DNA of 61,283 nucleotides from Bacillus sp. sid0103 (GCF_019219025.1 NZ_JAHUWN010000036.1:1-61283); one strand, 5' to 3'. Positions 45,021-54,679 are shown, numbered from the stretch's first letter. Numbers and translations: made by a program. The notes: generated by a model not told the origin, from the letters alone.

Positions 45021-45160
45021 ACCGCCAATTTTAAGCCGAGCAAGGCTTGCAATCAGGGGCTATCATCATGCAGCTGTATCTCTTGTATCAGAAAACAAAA
45101 CTTTGGTACACTCGGCAAGTGCAGATTCAATTCCATCCTAAGCGAACAAAGAAGATAGGT
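45021..45160 (+). pseudogene. Fragment of a third hutH gene
   Basis: About 140 bp right after the hutI stop matches hutH copy 2 near 39259-39404: TTTTAAGCC-GAGCAAGGCTTGCAATCAGGGGC, GTATCAGAAAACAAAAC and GCAAGTGCAGATTCAATTCC are recognisable. Small deletions and a stop codon destroy the frame. It is a scar of hutH DNA at the place where hutG would be expected. Confidence 0.88.
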
Positions 45161-45209
45161 TCCAGGTACCTTCGACTTAATTAAATTGGTAGATATGTGG
45201 AGTGGAAAT

Positions 45210-45812
45210 ATGACTTATTCAATAAAATTTGCAAAAAAAAATGAACAACCTACGAATTTATGGTCCGGTGGAAAAACAACACAACTGGCCATTTATCCTG
45301 AAGATGCGGATTATAGTAAACGGAATTTCCAATGGCGCATTAGTACTGCTGATGTCGAAGTAGAAGAATCCCTATTTACGCATCTACCAGGAATCCAAAG
45401 AGTAATAATGATAATTGATGGTGAAATGTATCTTAAGCATGAAGGAAAACATTCGGTGGTTTTGAAGCCTTTTGAGCAAGATCGCTTTGATGGTGGATGG
45501 ACAACAAGAAGCAAAGGGATGGTTAAGGATTTTAATTTAATGTTATCAGAGGGGTGCGATGGAGGGCTTACCTGCATTCAGTTTAATAAGGATATTCAGG
45601 ATTTAATGGTGGATGCGAAAGGAACAACCGAGGTTTTTTATTGTGTTGAAGGAATGGTAAAAGTTGAAATAGATAAAGAAGAGCCTTTATTTTTCGAAAA
45701 AGGTGATACATTGATTATTATGAGGGAGAATTTATCTGAAGAAATGAGTATTAAGTTTTGTAATAAAATTAAAAAAGAGGTTTCTATTATTAGAACAAGT
45801 ATTGTTAATTAA
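45210..45812 (+). CDS. hutD: HutD/Ves family protein
   Basis: A 200-residue cupin-like protein of the HutD family: NLWSGGKTTQLAIYP, FQWRISTADVEVEESLFTHLPGIQRVIMIIDGEM and GGWTTRSKGMVKDFNLML are typical. HutD is often linked to histidine utilisation and has been proposed to limit or sense histidine catabolism, but its function is not proven. The ATG at 45210 behind GGAGTGG gives a start close to the family N-terminus; the frame is open from a TTG at 45186. Confidence 0.85.
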   Translation: MTYSIKFAKKNEQPTNLWSGGKTTQLAIYPEDADYSKRNFQWRISTADVEVEESLFTHLPGIQRVIMIIDGEMYLKHEGKHSVVLKPFEQDRFDGGWTTRSKGMVKDFNLMLSEGCDGGLTCIQFNKDIQDLMVDAKGTTEVFYCVEGMVKVEIDKEEPLFFEKGDTLIIMRENLSEEMSIKFCNKIKKEVSIIRTSIVN

Positions 45813-46168
45813 TACCAGGAAGTCTAATTCTTAGGACGGTACATCTCTGTAAAATGTGTCATTATTATGTAAGCACCATAAGTACTGTTATCTGAATATT
45901 CTTATTAATTTTTATTTGGCTTTATTAATGTTGTGAATTCACTGGTGAATAAGAAGATATAGGTTGTATAAATAGTTGCTGTACTCCTACTACTTGGGGA
46001 TTCCAGGGTTGTTGCTGAGTCCCTATTTGGGACACACGTTGAACTTCTTGACTCAATTGGATACATAATCAGGGCGCTAATCTAGAATAAGGATAGCGTC
46101 TTTCTTAATGTGAAGGGCCAGATTGTTGAACAAGGAATAATGCACTAAAGGGAGCGATTGTGAAGTGA

Positions 46169-46214
46169 AAAAAGCTCAATTTCTCGTTTATAACACTGAG
46201 AAATTGGGCTTTTA
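46169..46214 (+). terminator. Terminator after hutD
   Basis: AAAAGCTCAATTTCTC pairs with GAGAAATTGGGCTTTT around a 12-base loop. The rest of 45813-46419 has no gene that I can support. Confidence 0.75.
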
Positions 46215-46419
46215 ATATTGGATAATTTCCGTTTCGTCTCCTAAACTTTGCTAAATAATTATCCTCAATTAAACTTAGCTTGATCGCGATGGCGGGAACC
46301 CTATATTAAGTTTTAAGTTTTCTTTAACGTACAAAAACGTTCAAATGTGCGAACTACCCCTATTAGTAGTGGCTAATTATATCATTTTCATTCAAAAGCA
46401 AAATGCAGGAATGATTGCT

Positions 46420-48465
46420 TTAGGAATACACTGCATGCTTTGACTTAAGAAAATATAAATACTCTATTCCGGCAACGGTTATCTTCGTGCCGCCCCGTCC
46501 TCTGCCTTTGACGACAAATCCTTCGCTTTCTAAAATATCCAAGCGGAGGCGAATCTGCTGAGGGGACAAGACAAAGTCTGTTTCTTTGCTTTGGCTTGAA
46601 ATCAACTCTCTGCTTGCCACTTTTCCCTTTTCATTGCATTGCTTGATTACTTCTAAGATGAAAGCACGCTCCTTCATTTCCAGCATACTTTCACATGTAG
46701 AATATTCGGACATTACGCCGTCTTTCGCTTGTCCCAACAAGGATGGAAGATCTCTTTTCGTCACGACATTTCCTTCACAAACCGTCAACATGTAATCAAG
46801 TGTGCTTTTTAGTTCTCGTATATTTCCAGGCCATTCATATTGCATGAAATACTCCAGAACGTCTTGTTCAGTCTTTACCCACTTCCCGCTCTTTGTGATG
46901 AAATGTTTAATCAAAAGTGGAATATCCGTTCTTCTCTCAATGAGTGGTGGAATGCGGAGATTAAGTACATTCAGCCGGTAAAATAAGTCTGATCTGAATG
47001 AACTGTCCCGTATCTTTCCTTGAAGATCTTTATTCGTTGCGGTAATCACTCGAACATTAATAGGTATAATTCTTCCACCACCGATTCTGCGAATTTCCCC
47101 CTCCTGTAGAACGCGCAGCAAATGTGATTGAACTGTAAGACTTATGTCACCAATTTCATCTAAAAAGATAGTCCCGTTGTCCGCCAATTCAAACAAACCT
47201 TTCTTGCCTCCCCTTTGTGCTCCTGTAAATGTCCCTTCTTCGTAGCCGAACAATTCGCTTTCAAGCAGGCTTTCTGTTAATGCGCTGCAGTTTACAGCCA
47301 GAAACGGCCCGTTTTTCCGCAATGAATGCTCATGAATCGCATGCGCAAACAGTTCTTTACCTGTTCCTGTCTTTCCCTGAATTAAAATCGGATGCTCCGA
47401 CAAGGCAAGTTTCTTGGCGATCCTCTTCCGATCTTTCATTACATCATGCTCGCCGATAATATCATCAAATCCGTATTTTGTATGAAATCCTTTATTACGC
47501 ATTTCTCTTTGCGCTGTCTTTTCAATTTCAAAAGCTTGATGCACACTCTTGAAAGTTGCGATAATTGTATTTTCTTTCGTCATTTGCACTCGAAAAATTA
47601 CGACACCTACGCCATCTATGTCAAAGAACTTGCTTTCATCCTTACCGTTCATGATGAAATCGGTGATATCCCGGCAATTTATCACATGTTCTATATCCTT
47701 ATTAACTGTATTTTGCGCTACAACATGAAACAATGCAGCAAGCCGATGATTGAATACTGTAATCCGACCTTCCTGGTTGACGACCAATATTCCATCATCG
47801 ATAGTTCCTACCACATTTTGGATGTGTTCGCTCATTTGCCTCGCATCACGCTCTGCATATAGCAGTTTGCGTTGTAATTCAATAATATTGCTAATATATC
47901 TTTCTGAAATCTTCGAGGATATATCCTTGTTCAAACCGCAGCATTCTACAACCTCCAGAATTGTTGTCATATCAAAAAGACGCACACCTATGTCAATTAC
48001 TTCTTTTATATAAGAGGGACAAAGATGTGTTTCTCCTGGTGAAACGGCAATTTCAACATTCTCATAAAACAAGTTACCTTTCCGAAAAGGGATAAATTGA
48101 ACATGATTGATACCAAGTTGATATAAGGATTCAATAAGCATGGTAGTTGTATCATCATCATCATTCACCAGCAGAACTGCTGAACCTTCTGGTATTCTTA
48201 AAAGTTTGTCAATATGGTCATGATGAACTGTTCTCTTTCCTACAATTATTTTCTTGGCATTCACTTTAGAAATACTGTTTGTTCTGTTATAAGCAATATC
48301 TGATGAATACAAGATAATTGTATCTTCCAGATACTGCGGTAATCCATCATCCACAGCATGGCTTCTAATATGAATATAGTCTCCAAGTAATTGTTCCATT
48401 TGTTCCTGCAAGGCTTGCCTTGTTTTTGCACTTCCCGCTATAAGTGTAAGTGAGGATTTTGACAT
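46420..48465 (-). CDS. Sigma-54-dependent activator with PrpR-like and PAS domains and winged-helix C-terminus
   Basis: A 681-residue activator. Residues 1 to about 190 resemble the PrpR-type sensor, a PAS domain follows (IDDGILVVNQEGRITVFNHRLA), then a complete AAA+ domain with Walker A GKTGTGKE, the contact loop GTFTGA, and Walker B IFLDEIGDI. The C-terminus is not a Fis helix but a winged-helix-like domain (IRLRLDILESEGFVVKGRGRGGTKI). It is divergent from the YfcC/isoaspartyl dipeptidase operon, whose promoter is of the -24/-12 type, so it is the likely activator of that operon. AGTAGGTG precedes the ATG. Confidence 0.9.
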   Translation of the reverse strand: MSKSSLTLIAGSAKTRQALQEQMEQLLGDYIHIRSHAVDDGLPQYLEDTIILYSSDIAYNRTNSISKVNAKKIIVGKRTVHHDHIDKLLRIPEGSAVLLVNDDDDTTTMLIESLYQLGINHVQFIPFRKGNLFYENVEIAVSPGETHLCPSYIKEVIDIGVRLFDMTTILEVVECCGLNKDISSKISERYISNIIELQRKLLYAERDARQMSEHIQNVVGTIDDGILVVNQEGRITVFNHRLAALFHVVAQNTVNKDIEHVINCRDITDFIMNGKDESKFFDIDGVGVVIFRVQMTKENTIIATFKSVHQAFEIEKTAQREMRNKGFHTKYGFDDIIGEHDVMKDRKRIAKKLALSEHPILIQGKTGTGKELFAHAIHEHSLRKNGPFLAVNCSALTESLLESELFGYEEGTFTGAQRGGKKGLFELADNGTIFLDEIGDISLTVQSHLLRVLQEGEIRRIGGGRIIPINVRVITATNKDLQGKIRDSSFRSDLFYRLNVLNLRIPPLIERRTDIPLLIKHFITKSGKWVKTEQDVLEYFMQYEWPGNIRELKSTLDYMLTVCEGNVVTKRDLPSLLGQAKDGVMSEYSTCESMLEMKERAFILEVIKQCNEKGKVASRELISSQSKETDFVLSPQQIRLRLDILESEGFVVKGRGRGGTKITVAGIEYLYFLKSKHAVYS

Positions 48466-48577
48466 AAAAACACCTACTCGCCTTTAAATTGGTTCTATTA
48501 TATCACCAAAAAAGACCGATAAAAACCAAAAATCTAATCTAACCATAAAAATTTACTTATACATCAATAAACCCATT

Positions 48578-48595
48578 TTGGCACAGTTCTTGCAT
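48578..48595 (+). promoter_or_regulatory. Sigma-54 (-24/-12) promoter of the YfcC-isoaspartyl dipeptidase operon
   Basis: TTTGGCACAGTTCTTGCATT has GG at 48580-48581 and GC at 48592-48593, ten bases apart, and matches the full TGGCAC-N5-TTGC consensus. It faces the YfcC-family gene and lies next to the divergent activator. Confidence 0.9.
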
Positions 48596-48685
48596 TTTTA
48601 AATCAATGAATGCCTCGAGGATTAGAAAAGGAGGGAAACAGCAGAATACGAGAAAAAAGAAGATAGTCTATATGAGGTATTTATT

Positions 48686-48701
48686 TTGTAAGCGTTTTAG
48701 T
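48686..48701 (+). promoter_or_regulatory. Candidate cre site downstream of the sigma-54 promoter
   Basis: TTGTAAGCGTTTTAGT has a perfect left half of the CcpA consensus and an imperfect right half. It lies in the leader between the promoter and the gene, where CcpA could block elongation. Confidence 0.35.
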
Positions 48702-48738
48702 TTTATCCATTTATATTAAATACAAAGGAGAGACATAC

Positions 48739-50151
48739 ATGAGCCATCTACAAGAAAAGGTTGTTTCGCTTGGAAAAAAAGAGAGAAAAATCAATATTTT
48801 TGTATTGCTATTCGCCATTCTAGCAATATCAACTCTATTAACTTATATTTTGCCGGCAGGAGAATATACACGAATTGAAGCGGATGGACGGACAACTGTA
48901 GACCCCAATTCTTTTAAATGGATAAAATCGGCACCGGTCGGATTGTTCGATATGATAAAAGCTGTTCATACAGGAATGGTAGATGCCGGCAATATTATCT
49001 TTTTCTTATTAATTATTGGAGGATTTTTCGGTGTTTTAAGAGCAACCGGTACGGTTGACGGGCTGATCGCCACAATGGCTCGAAAGTTGTCGACGCGTGA
49101 AAAGCTTTTAATTCCTGTCGTGATGCTGGTTTTCGCCGCAGGTGGTTCCTTAATGGGGATGGCGGAAGAAACGCTGGCCTATGTTCCTCTTGTTATTCCG
49201 CTAGCGTTGGCACTGGGATTTGATACAATTACAGGAACTGCCATCGTCATAGTAGGAGCATTGTCAGGGTTTACGACTGCCATAATGAATCCCTTCACAG
49301 TAGGAATCGCCCAAGGGGTCGCAGAATTACCGTTGTTCTCAGGGATGGGGTACCGCCTTGTTTTATTTGTTATCGTCTATCTTGTTTCTGTTTTATTTGT
49401 CTATCGTCACGCAATGAAGGTAAAGAACAATCCTTCTATAGGCATCTACGGAAAATATACAAAAGAAGAAGCAAGCCATCTACTGCAATCAAGTGCGAAG
49501 TTAACAACTAGACATAAGCTTATCCTGGGTGCTTTTTTAATTAACTACATCGTCTTGGCGTTTGGTGTCATCAAGTTCCAATGGTACATTACAGAAATTG
49601 CAGCCTTATTCGTTATATTAACAATCGTAATTGGAATCATCGGAAAACTGTCAGCAGATCATATTGTCAATTCCTTTACCAAAGGCTCTGCTTCCTTGAT
49701 TAGCGGAGCTTTGATAATCGGCGTATCACGCGCCATTCTTGTTATATTGAATGAGGGACATATCGTTGACCCTCTCCTGCATCTAGTATCTGAATCTATC
49801 AAGCATATTCCGGCTTATTTAAGCGTTGCCGGCATGTACAACTTCCAAGCTCTTATCCATTTTGTTCTAGCGTCCGGTACCGGTCATGCAATGCTAACAA
49901 TGCCGATTATGGTTCCGCTCGCAGACTTATTAGATATTACACGCCAAACTGCAGTGTTGTCTTTCTCTTTTGCAGACGGAATCGGAAATATGATTTTCCC
50001 GACCGCTACCACCTTAATGGCGAGCTTGGCCATTGCAGGCATTCCTTGGACAAAGTGGGCGAAGTGGATTCTGCCGCTGGTGCTCATTCAATATCTCATC
50101 GGATTAATAGCTGTTATCACAGCTCACTTCATCGGATATGGTCCATTCTAA
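48739..50151 (+). CDS. YfcC family membrane transporter
   Basis: A 470-residue protein with about eleven membrane segments, of the YfcC/DcuC/ArsB-like superfamily. Family features are the N-terminal INIFVLLFAILAISTLLTYILPAGEYTR, FFLLIIGGFFGVLRATG and AAGGSLMGMAEETLAYVPL. Members carry amino acids, peptides or C4 acids. With isoaspartyl dipeptidase directly downstream, uptake of beta-aspartyl dipeptides or a related peptide is likely. AAAGGAGAG precedes the ATG. Confidence 0.85.
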   Translation: MSHLQEKVVSLGKKERKINIFVLLFAILAISTLLTYILPAGEYTRIEADGRTTVDPNSFKWIKSAPVGLFDMIKAVHTGMVDAGNIIFFLLIIGGFFGVLRATGTVDGLIATMARKLSTREKLLIPVVMLVFAAGGSLMGMAEETLAYVPLVIPLALALGFDTITGTAIVIVGALSGFTTAIMNPFTVGIAQGVAELPLFSGMGYRLVLFVIVYLVSVLFVYRHAMKVKNNPSIGIYGKYTKEEASHLLQSSAKLTTRHKLILGAFLINYIVLAFGVIKFQWYITEIAALFVILTIVIGIIGKLSADHIVNSFTKGSASLISGALIIGVSRAILVILNEGHIVDPLLHLVSESIKHIPAYLSVAGMYNFQALIHFVLASGTGHAMLTMPIMVPLADLLDITRQTAVLSFSFADGIGNMIFPTATTLMASLAIAGIPWTKWAKWILPLVLIQYLIGLIAVITAHFIGYGPF

Positions 50152-50187
50152 TAGATGACAAAAAGTATTGACAGGAGGAAAAACGAA

Positions 50188-51360
50188 TTGCTTACCTTAA
50201 TCAAAAATGGCGAAGTATACGCACCCAATTACCTAGGACGGAAAGACATATTAATTGCAGACGATAAAATCGCATTCATAGACGACAGAATCGCGATTCC
50301 TGACCACTTTGCTCCTATTCAAATCATTGATGCGGCAAATCTTTTGGTTGTTCCGGGATTTATAGATTCACATGTCCATATTATTGGTGGAGGCGGCGAG
50401 GGAGGATTCAAAACCCGCACTCCCGAGCTGATGCTCACTGATATTACAACTGCAGGTATTACAACACTAGTCGGCTTGCTTGGTACGGACGGGACAACTC
50501 GTAAAATGGAAAGTCTGCTTGCCAAGGCGAGGGCGCTTGAAGAAGAGGGTGTTTCCTGCTTCATTCATACAGGCTCCTATCAAGTGCCAGTAAAAACACT
50601 GACGGGAAAAATCGAAGACGATATTATTTTAATCGACAAAATTATCGGTGTTGGAGAGATTGCAATCTCCGACCATAGATCATCAGAACCCACATTTGAG
50701 GAACTGGCTAAAGTCGCTGCTGCGGCACGCAATGGCGGTATCCTGTCAGGAAAAGCTGGCATATTAGAAGTTCATGTAGGGGACGGAGATGAAAAGCTTT
50801 CATTACTGCATGAAATTGCAGAAAAAACCAACATTCCGATTCGGCAGCTCCATCCTACACATATCAACCGAAATGAAGAATTATTCAGGGCAGGTATTGA
50901 TTATGCGAAACGAGGAGGATACGTAGACTTTACCACAAGTACCATTCCTCAGTTTTTGGAAGAAGGCGAAGTGAAGTGCAGCAAGGCATTAAGTATGATG
51001 CTTAAAGAAGGGGTTCCAATTGGACACATCACCTTCTCTTCAGACGGGCAGGCCAGCCTTCCCTGCTTTAACAGCAATGGGGAGTGTGTAGGCCTTCAAG
51101 TCGGAAAAGTATCATCTCTATATCACGAAGTGCGCGATTCTGTTTTAGAGGAAGACATCCCGCTGGAAACGGCATTGGAGGTCATCACCACGAATCCTGC
51201 ACATGTGCTAAAGCTTTCAAGTAAAGGCGGCATCCAAACCGGGAAGGATGCTGATATAGTATTGTTGGAAAAAGAAACGTTGGACATTCACAGTGTCATT
51301 GCAAAAGGTAAGCTTATGGTAGAAAACAAAGTTCCAATAATGAAGGGAACATTTGAATAA
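50188..51360 (+). CDS. iadA: Isoaspartyl dipeptidase (beta-aspartyl peptidase)
   Basis: A 390-residue amidohydrolase matching IadA. It has the metal-binding IDSHVHIIGGGGEGGFKTRTPE, GEIAISDHRSSEPT, and LHPTHINRNEELF with later ligands FSSDGQASLP. It cleaves beta-aspartyl dipeptides formed from damaged proteins. A TTG start is chosen because a perfect AGGAGG lies nine bases upstream; the in-frame ATG at 50155 has no site. It is 36 bp from the transporter stop and shares its sigma-54 promoter. Confidence 0.92.
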   Translation: MLTLIKNGEVYAPNYLGRKDILIADDKIAFIDDRIAIPDHFAPIQIIDAANLLVVPGFIDSHVHIIGGGGEGGFKTRTPELMLTDITTAGITTLVGLLGTDGTTRKMESLLAKARALEEEGVSCFIHTGSYQVPVKTLTGKIEDDIILIDKIIGVGEIAISDHRSSEPTFEELAKVAAAARNGGILSGKAGILEVHVGDGDEKLSLLHEIAEKTNIPIRQLHPTHINRNEELFRAGIDYAKRGGYVDFTTSTIPQFLEEGEVKCSKALSMMLKEGVPIGHITFSSDGQASLPCFNSNGECVGLQVGKVSSLYHEVRDSVLEEDIPLETALEVITTNPAHVLKLSSKGGIQTGKDADIVLLEKETLDIHSVIAKGKLMVENKVPIMKGTFE

Positions 51361-51612
51361 AGGAAGGTTCCGGTGCAAAGATAATGATACTAAAAACTAG
51401 CCTCTTGAATTTCTAGTGGGATTCAAAGTTCATCATATATCTTCAAAGAGGAAGGAGCCTGTTTTATCCATGATGAATACCAATAAAAAAGACTTTTAGG
51501 AGAAAGCGTCCTATTAATGCGTATTATGGTATTTAAATATGATAGCAATGGAATATTTCCCGAAGTCCATATTTGAATATTATAATACGATACAAGTTAC
51601 TTAAAAAAAGTA

Positions 51613-51645
51613 CGCGTTTCTGCATGAGTGGAGACGCTTTTTCTT
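51613..51645 (+). terminator. Terminator after iadA
   Basis: GCGTTTC pairs with GAGACGC around a ten-base loop, followed by TTTTTC. The sequence between 51361 and 51612 shows no gene. Confidence 0.65.
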
Positions 51646-51724
51646 CTTCAAATAAAGTGAAACAATAGCAAGTGTGTTTAAGATTTTAAAGGATAAGTCA
51701 AGTAAGATTTAAAGGACGGCTCTT

Positions 51725-51955
51725 GATGAAAAATCATTTAAAGGTAAATGGAAAGCTTCTTCAAACAAACGTTTTTCACAATTGAAGGAGAGTCAAAAAG
51801 ACTGGATCACGACGGAACTTTATAAACTTTACCACGATATGATGAAAGAAAGACGTAAAACAAGGAAACTCCCTCCTGACCACCGCGATACAGTTATATC
51901 GTCTCTATATGAACAGATTCAGAATAAAGAAATATGGATTCTTTATGGCGAGTAA
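51725..51955 (+). pseudogene. Possible broken small gene, unknown family
   Basis: An open frame of about 76 codons runs DEKSFKGKWKASSNKRFSQL and then on to NKEIWILYGE before a stop. It is charged and helix-rich, with a natural-looking end, but has no start codon in frame. An ATG with AAAGGAC upstream at 51726 is in another frame and stops after 19 codons, which suggests a frameshift near the start. I do not recognise the family. Confidence 0.35.
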
Positions 51956-52170
51956 AAAAATATGCATTTAGTAAAACCACAAAGTTAGTAAAAACTTTTA
52001 AGAAACAATTTCCTAAGTTGAGTGAGGAAATTGGCACGCTAAAAAATAAAATGCAAATCATTATTAAGCAATAGGGCGCGATTATGTAATAACTCTTAGA
52101 TTTAAACGACTTTATTTTTATATTTTTAAGTGCAGTGAAGTTTTTTACATCAAAAATTAAACAACTTTGT

Positions 52171-52203
52171 TATAACCCCGCCCTAACTCAGAACGGGGTT
52201 ATA
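52171..52203. other. Perfect ten-base-pair hairpin
   Basis: TATAACCCCG and CGGGGTTATA flank a 13-base loop. It lacks a T run but may mark a transcript end. The surrounding sequence 51956-52285 contains no supported gene. Confidence 0.5.
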
Positions 52204-52285
52204 AGTATTTGGAGTTTTAAAATTAAATAACTTTATTGTCACATTACACAATGTTTAAAAGGATTTTTTCAAAATAAAAACGGAC

Positions 52286-52645
52286 TGCTCAGCAGCTCAT
52301 TTCCTAGGAGTTACTGTATTTTTAGGTATATATTTACCGCTTCATTATTATGGTGGATATCAGCCCATGTTTGAAGCGATCGATCAAGCGAAGTCTGGTT
52401 TTTTAACTTTGCCTAGTCAGGGATTAAGCATATCATGGTTTATTTCTACGGTTTTGCTAACTTCTCTTGGTTTTTATATGTATCCGCATGCATTCGGCGC
52501 CATTTATTCAGGAAAAAACGAAAAAACGTTCCGCAAGAATACAATTATTATGCCATTATATCAACTTATCTTCCTCTTTGTGTTCTTTGCCGGTTTTGCC
52601 GCTATGCTTCAAATTCCCGGTTTGAAGGGGGATGAGGTTGATTTA
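52286..52645 (+). pseudogene. Sodium:solute symporter family fragment
   Basis: About 120 codons resemble an internal part of SSS-family permeases: SAAHFLGVTVFLGIYLPLHY, then PMFEAIDQAKSGFLTLPSQG, LSISWFISTVLLTSLGFYMYP and LIFLFVFFAGFAAMLQIPGL. There is no start codon or N-terminal part, and similarity stops near EVDLS. The frame continues to 52831 with unrelated residues, antisense to the amidohydrolase gene. The other pieces of the permease are missing. Confidence 0.8.
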
Positions 52646-54082
52646 TCTAGAAGTGTATTGGATTTTAGTCTTCACGTTATCCAGCGTCCCCGAGGACAGA
52701 GTGCCTTTATGCAGTACGGCAGCACGTTTTGGCAGTCGGGCAACAGCTTCAGCAGAGCAGCTTGCAGGAACGAGTACTCCTGTTGCATCGTTGCCGACTC
52801 TTGGCCATACTTGCTTACCAGACTCATCTAAAGGGGTAATCCCGCCTGTAGCAAGGGAAAGTGCTCGAGACAGGTTGTATTCGTTCTTCCATCCATATAG
52901 TTGTGCTGCAAGATGTGCTTTCTGCAGCGTATCACCTATCCCGAATGGATCCCAGTGATCGGTAATACTATCATTGCCAAGCATGACATTCACCTTCCGC
53001 TCCTGAAGGAGTGGAATTGGCATTACACTTTTGCCGATCGGAACAGTAGATGCTATGGAGATACCTAGCGATGCAAGACGGTCTGCCATTGCAACGTCTG
53101 CACCTGCTGCCAATGATGCAAGAGAGAAAGCATGACTGATTGTCACTTTTCCCTGCAGACCAGCTTCTTCTGTCAAATCTGCTAATCTTCGAATGGCCTT
53201 TAATCCTGTTTCACCGCCTTCATGAAGATGGATATCAATGCCTGCTTTGTAGTCCACTGCGATTTGAACCATGGTATGTAGTGATTTTTCCATATCCCCG
53301 TCTACTAAGGTTGGATCTAGTCCGCCAACATGTGTAACGCCGAGCTTCATGGCATCGCGTAACAGTCCCTCTACATTTGAGCGAAGCAAGCCGTGTTGCG
53401 GGAAAGCAACGATTTCATGAGAAATTTTATCTGAATAATTTGCTAAGGCTAGCTTTAGTTTCTCAAGATTTTTAAGACCAACGACTGGATCAATGTTGCA
53501 GTGGCTTCTAACATACGTAGAGCCGTAGCTGAGAATTAGTTCAATTAATTTCTCTGCACGCTCCTGAACGGTTGGGAGTAATTCCGGGAGCAATTTCTGC
53601 TCTAAGGCAATCATGTCAAAAATACCATTTTTTCTTGTTGCTGCTGCTTTCCAAGGGCCGCCATAATAGGTTTTATCCAAATGAATATGCATATCTCTAA
53701 AAGAAGGAAGCAAGAGCATACTTTTTGCATCATAGCAAGCAATATCTTTTTCTAAAGGGGAGTTTACATCTAGTATTTTCGTAATCCTGCCTTTATCGAC
53801 GCGGATGTTGCGTAATACAGATTCGGTTGCAGCCACTTCTCCGTTTTCATATTTAAAGCCGCTTTCCAATCGAACATTCAAAAGCATGTAAGAGCTATTT
53901 TTATTCGGTTTTTTTATTTTATGTGTATGGTCATCCTTATTTGGTGCAGCTTTCGCGCTTGTCATTTCAGGTGCCAATAATTCCATCGTTCCGGTAACAC
54001 CGAGAATGGCAGAAGCCCCTCCGATTTTTCCAGCGTTACCTAAAAACTTCCGCCGTGACAAGCTTATGTTTTCTTGTATCAT
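52643..54082 (-). CDS. Tat-exported amidohydrolase (cytosine deaminase-like)
   Basis: A 479-residue metal-dependent amidohydrolase. The N-terminus has a twin-arginine signal (SLSRRKFLGNAGKIGGASAI) followed by a hydrophobic stretch and a cut site near ALA-type residues, so the enzyme is probably exported folded. The catalytic domain shows RDMHIHLDKTYYGGPW, RSHCNIDPVVGL, DIHLHEGGETGLKA and MLGNDSITDHWDPFG, as in cytosine deaminase-like proteins. The C-terminal end abuts the symporter fragment and may be slightly altered by that junction. AAAGGAGGAC precedes the ATG. Substrate unknown. Confidence 0.85.
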   Translation of the reverse strand: MIQENISLSRRKFLGNAGKIGGASAILGVTGTMELLAPEMTSAKAAPNKDDHTHKIKKPNKNSSYMLLNVRLESGFKYENGEVAATESVLRNIRVDKGRITKILDVNSPLEKDIACYDAKSMLLLPSFRDMHIHLDKTYYGGPWKAAATRKNGIFDMIALEQKLLPELLPTVQERAEKLIELILSYGSTYVRSHCNIDPVVGLKNLEKLKLALANYSDKISHEIVAFPQHGLLRSNVEGLLRDAMKLGVTHVGGLDPTLVDGDMEKSLHTMVQIAVDYKAGIDIHLHEGGETGLKAIRRLADLTEEAGLQGKVTISHAFSLASLAAGADVAMADRLASLGISIASTVPIGKSVMPIPLLQERKVNVMLGNDSITDHWDPFGIGDTLQKAHLAAQLYGWKNEYNLSRALSLATGGITPLDESGKQVWPRVGNDATGVLVPASCSAEAVARLPKRAAVLHKGTLSSGTLDNVKTKIQYTSR

Positions 54083-54289
54083 CCACTAAGTCCTCCTTTG
54101 GAAATGTTTGAATTAAATTAAAATAAACTGATTGAGAAAACAAAGTAAAAATTTCATAATTTTTATGTTTTAGAAAATTTTAACAATTATCATTTTAAAA
54201 TGAATGTATTTATAAGTCATTGGTTACTTAAACCAAAATTCAGTGATTATATATAGGCATTTTATACAATGGATTTTATGCCAATTTCG

Positions 54290-54405
54290 TCAATTAGGTT
54301 CAACATGGACATGAACATCATAAAGCCCGTGTTTCTTCTGAAGTATATTTTCGACACCAGTAGAAATATTATGTGCATCGAGAATATCCAGATTAGAGCG
54401 ACAAC
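54290..54405 (-). pseudogene. Cation diffusion facilitator, C-terminal fragment
   Basis: On the minus strand the stretch translates to LDILDAHNISTGVENILQKK and then HGLYDVHVHVEPN before a stop. This is the typical cytoplasmic C-terminal end of CDF family metal efflux proteins (AHxIxxxIE ... VHVHxEP). The frame is lost upstream and no membrane part remains. Confidence 0.72.
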
Positions 54406-54536
54406 AATTTCGTATTCCCAGCTTAATCTATCAAACTAAAAAGTTAATAATTTGGTAATGTTTTTTAAATGGGGAGTTAAGTTCTGTCAAGTAAAATCAA
54501 TGTACGTCGACGAAGACATAAATCATAAATACAAAA

Positions 54537-54679
54537 CCTTGGCATTCTCCTTTCAAATGATCCGGAGCTTGTGGCATCGATTTTTGAGGAAATGCACTGA
54601 GATGAAGAAGCGATTAAACCTATCAATAAGCAAGGTGAGACATTGCTACTGAAAAAATCGCTTACTAACTATTTTGAAT
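54537..54679 (+). pseudogene. Fragment of a cysJ-like gene
   Basis: About 143 bp align with the CysJ-like gene near 30047-30190: GGCATTCTCCTTTCAAATGA, GAGGAAATGCACTGAGATGA and AAGCAAGGTGAGACATTG match closely. A Trp codon has become TGA at 54598-54600. No other part of the gene is present here. It is a dead relative located 24 kb from the intact gene. Confidence 0.88.

Noticed and set aside
44958..45158. 66-residue open frame at the hutI end
   Set aside because: It is an out-of-frame reading of the hutI end and the hutH fragment.
54452..54652. 66-residue open frame before the glycine riboswitch
   Set aside because: It overlaps the cysJ-like remnant in a different frame and has no site or motif.
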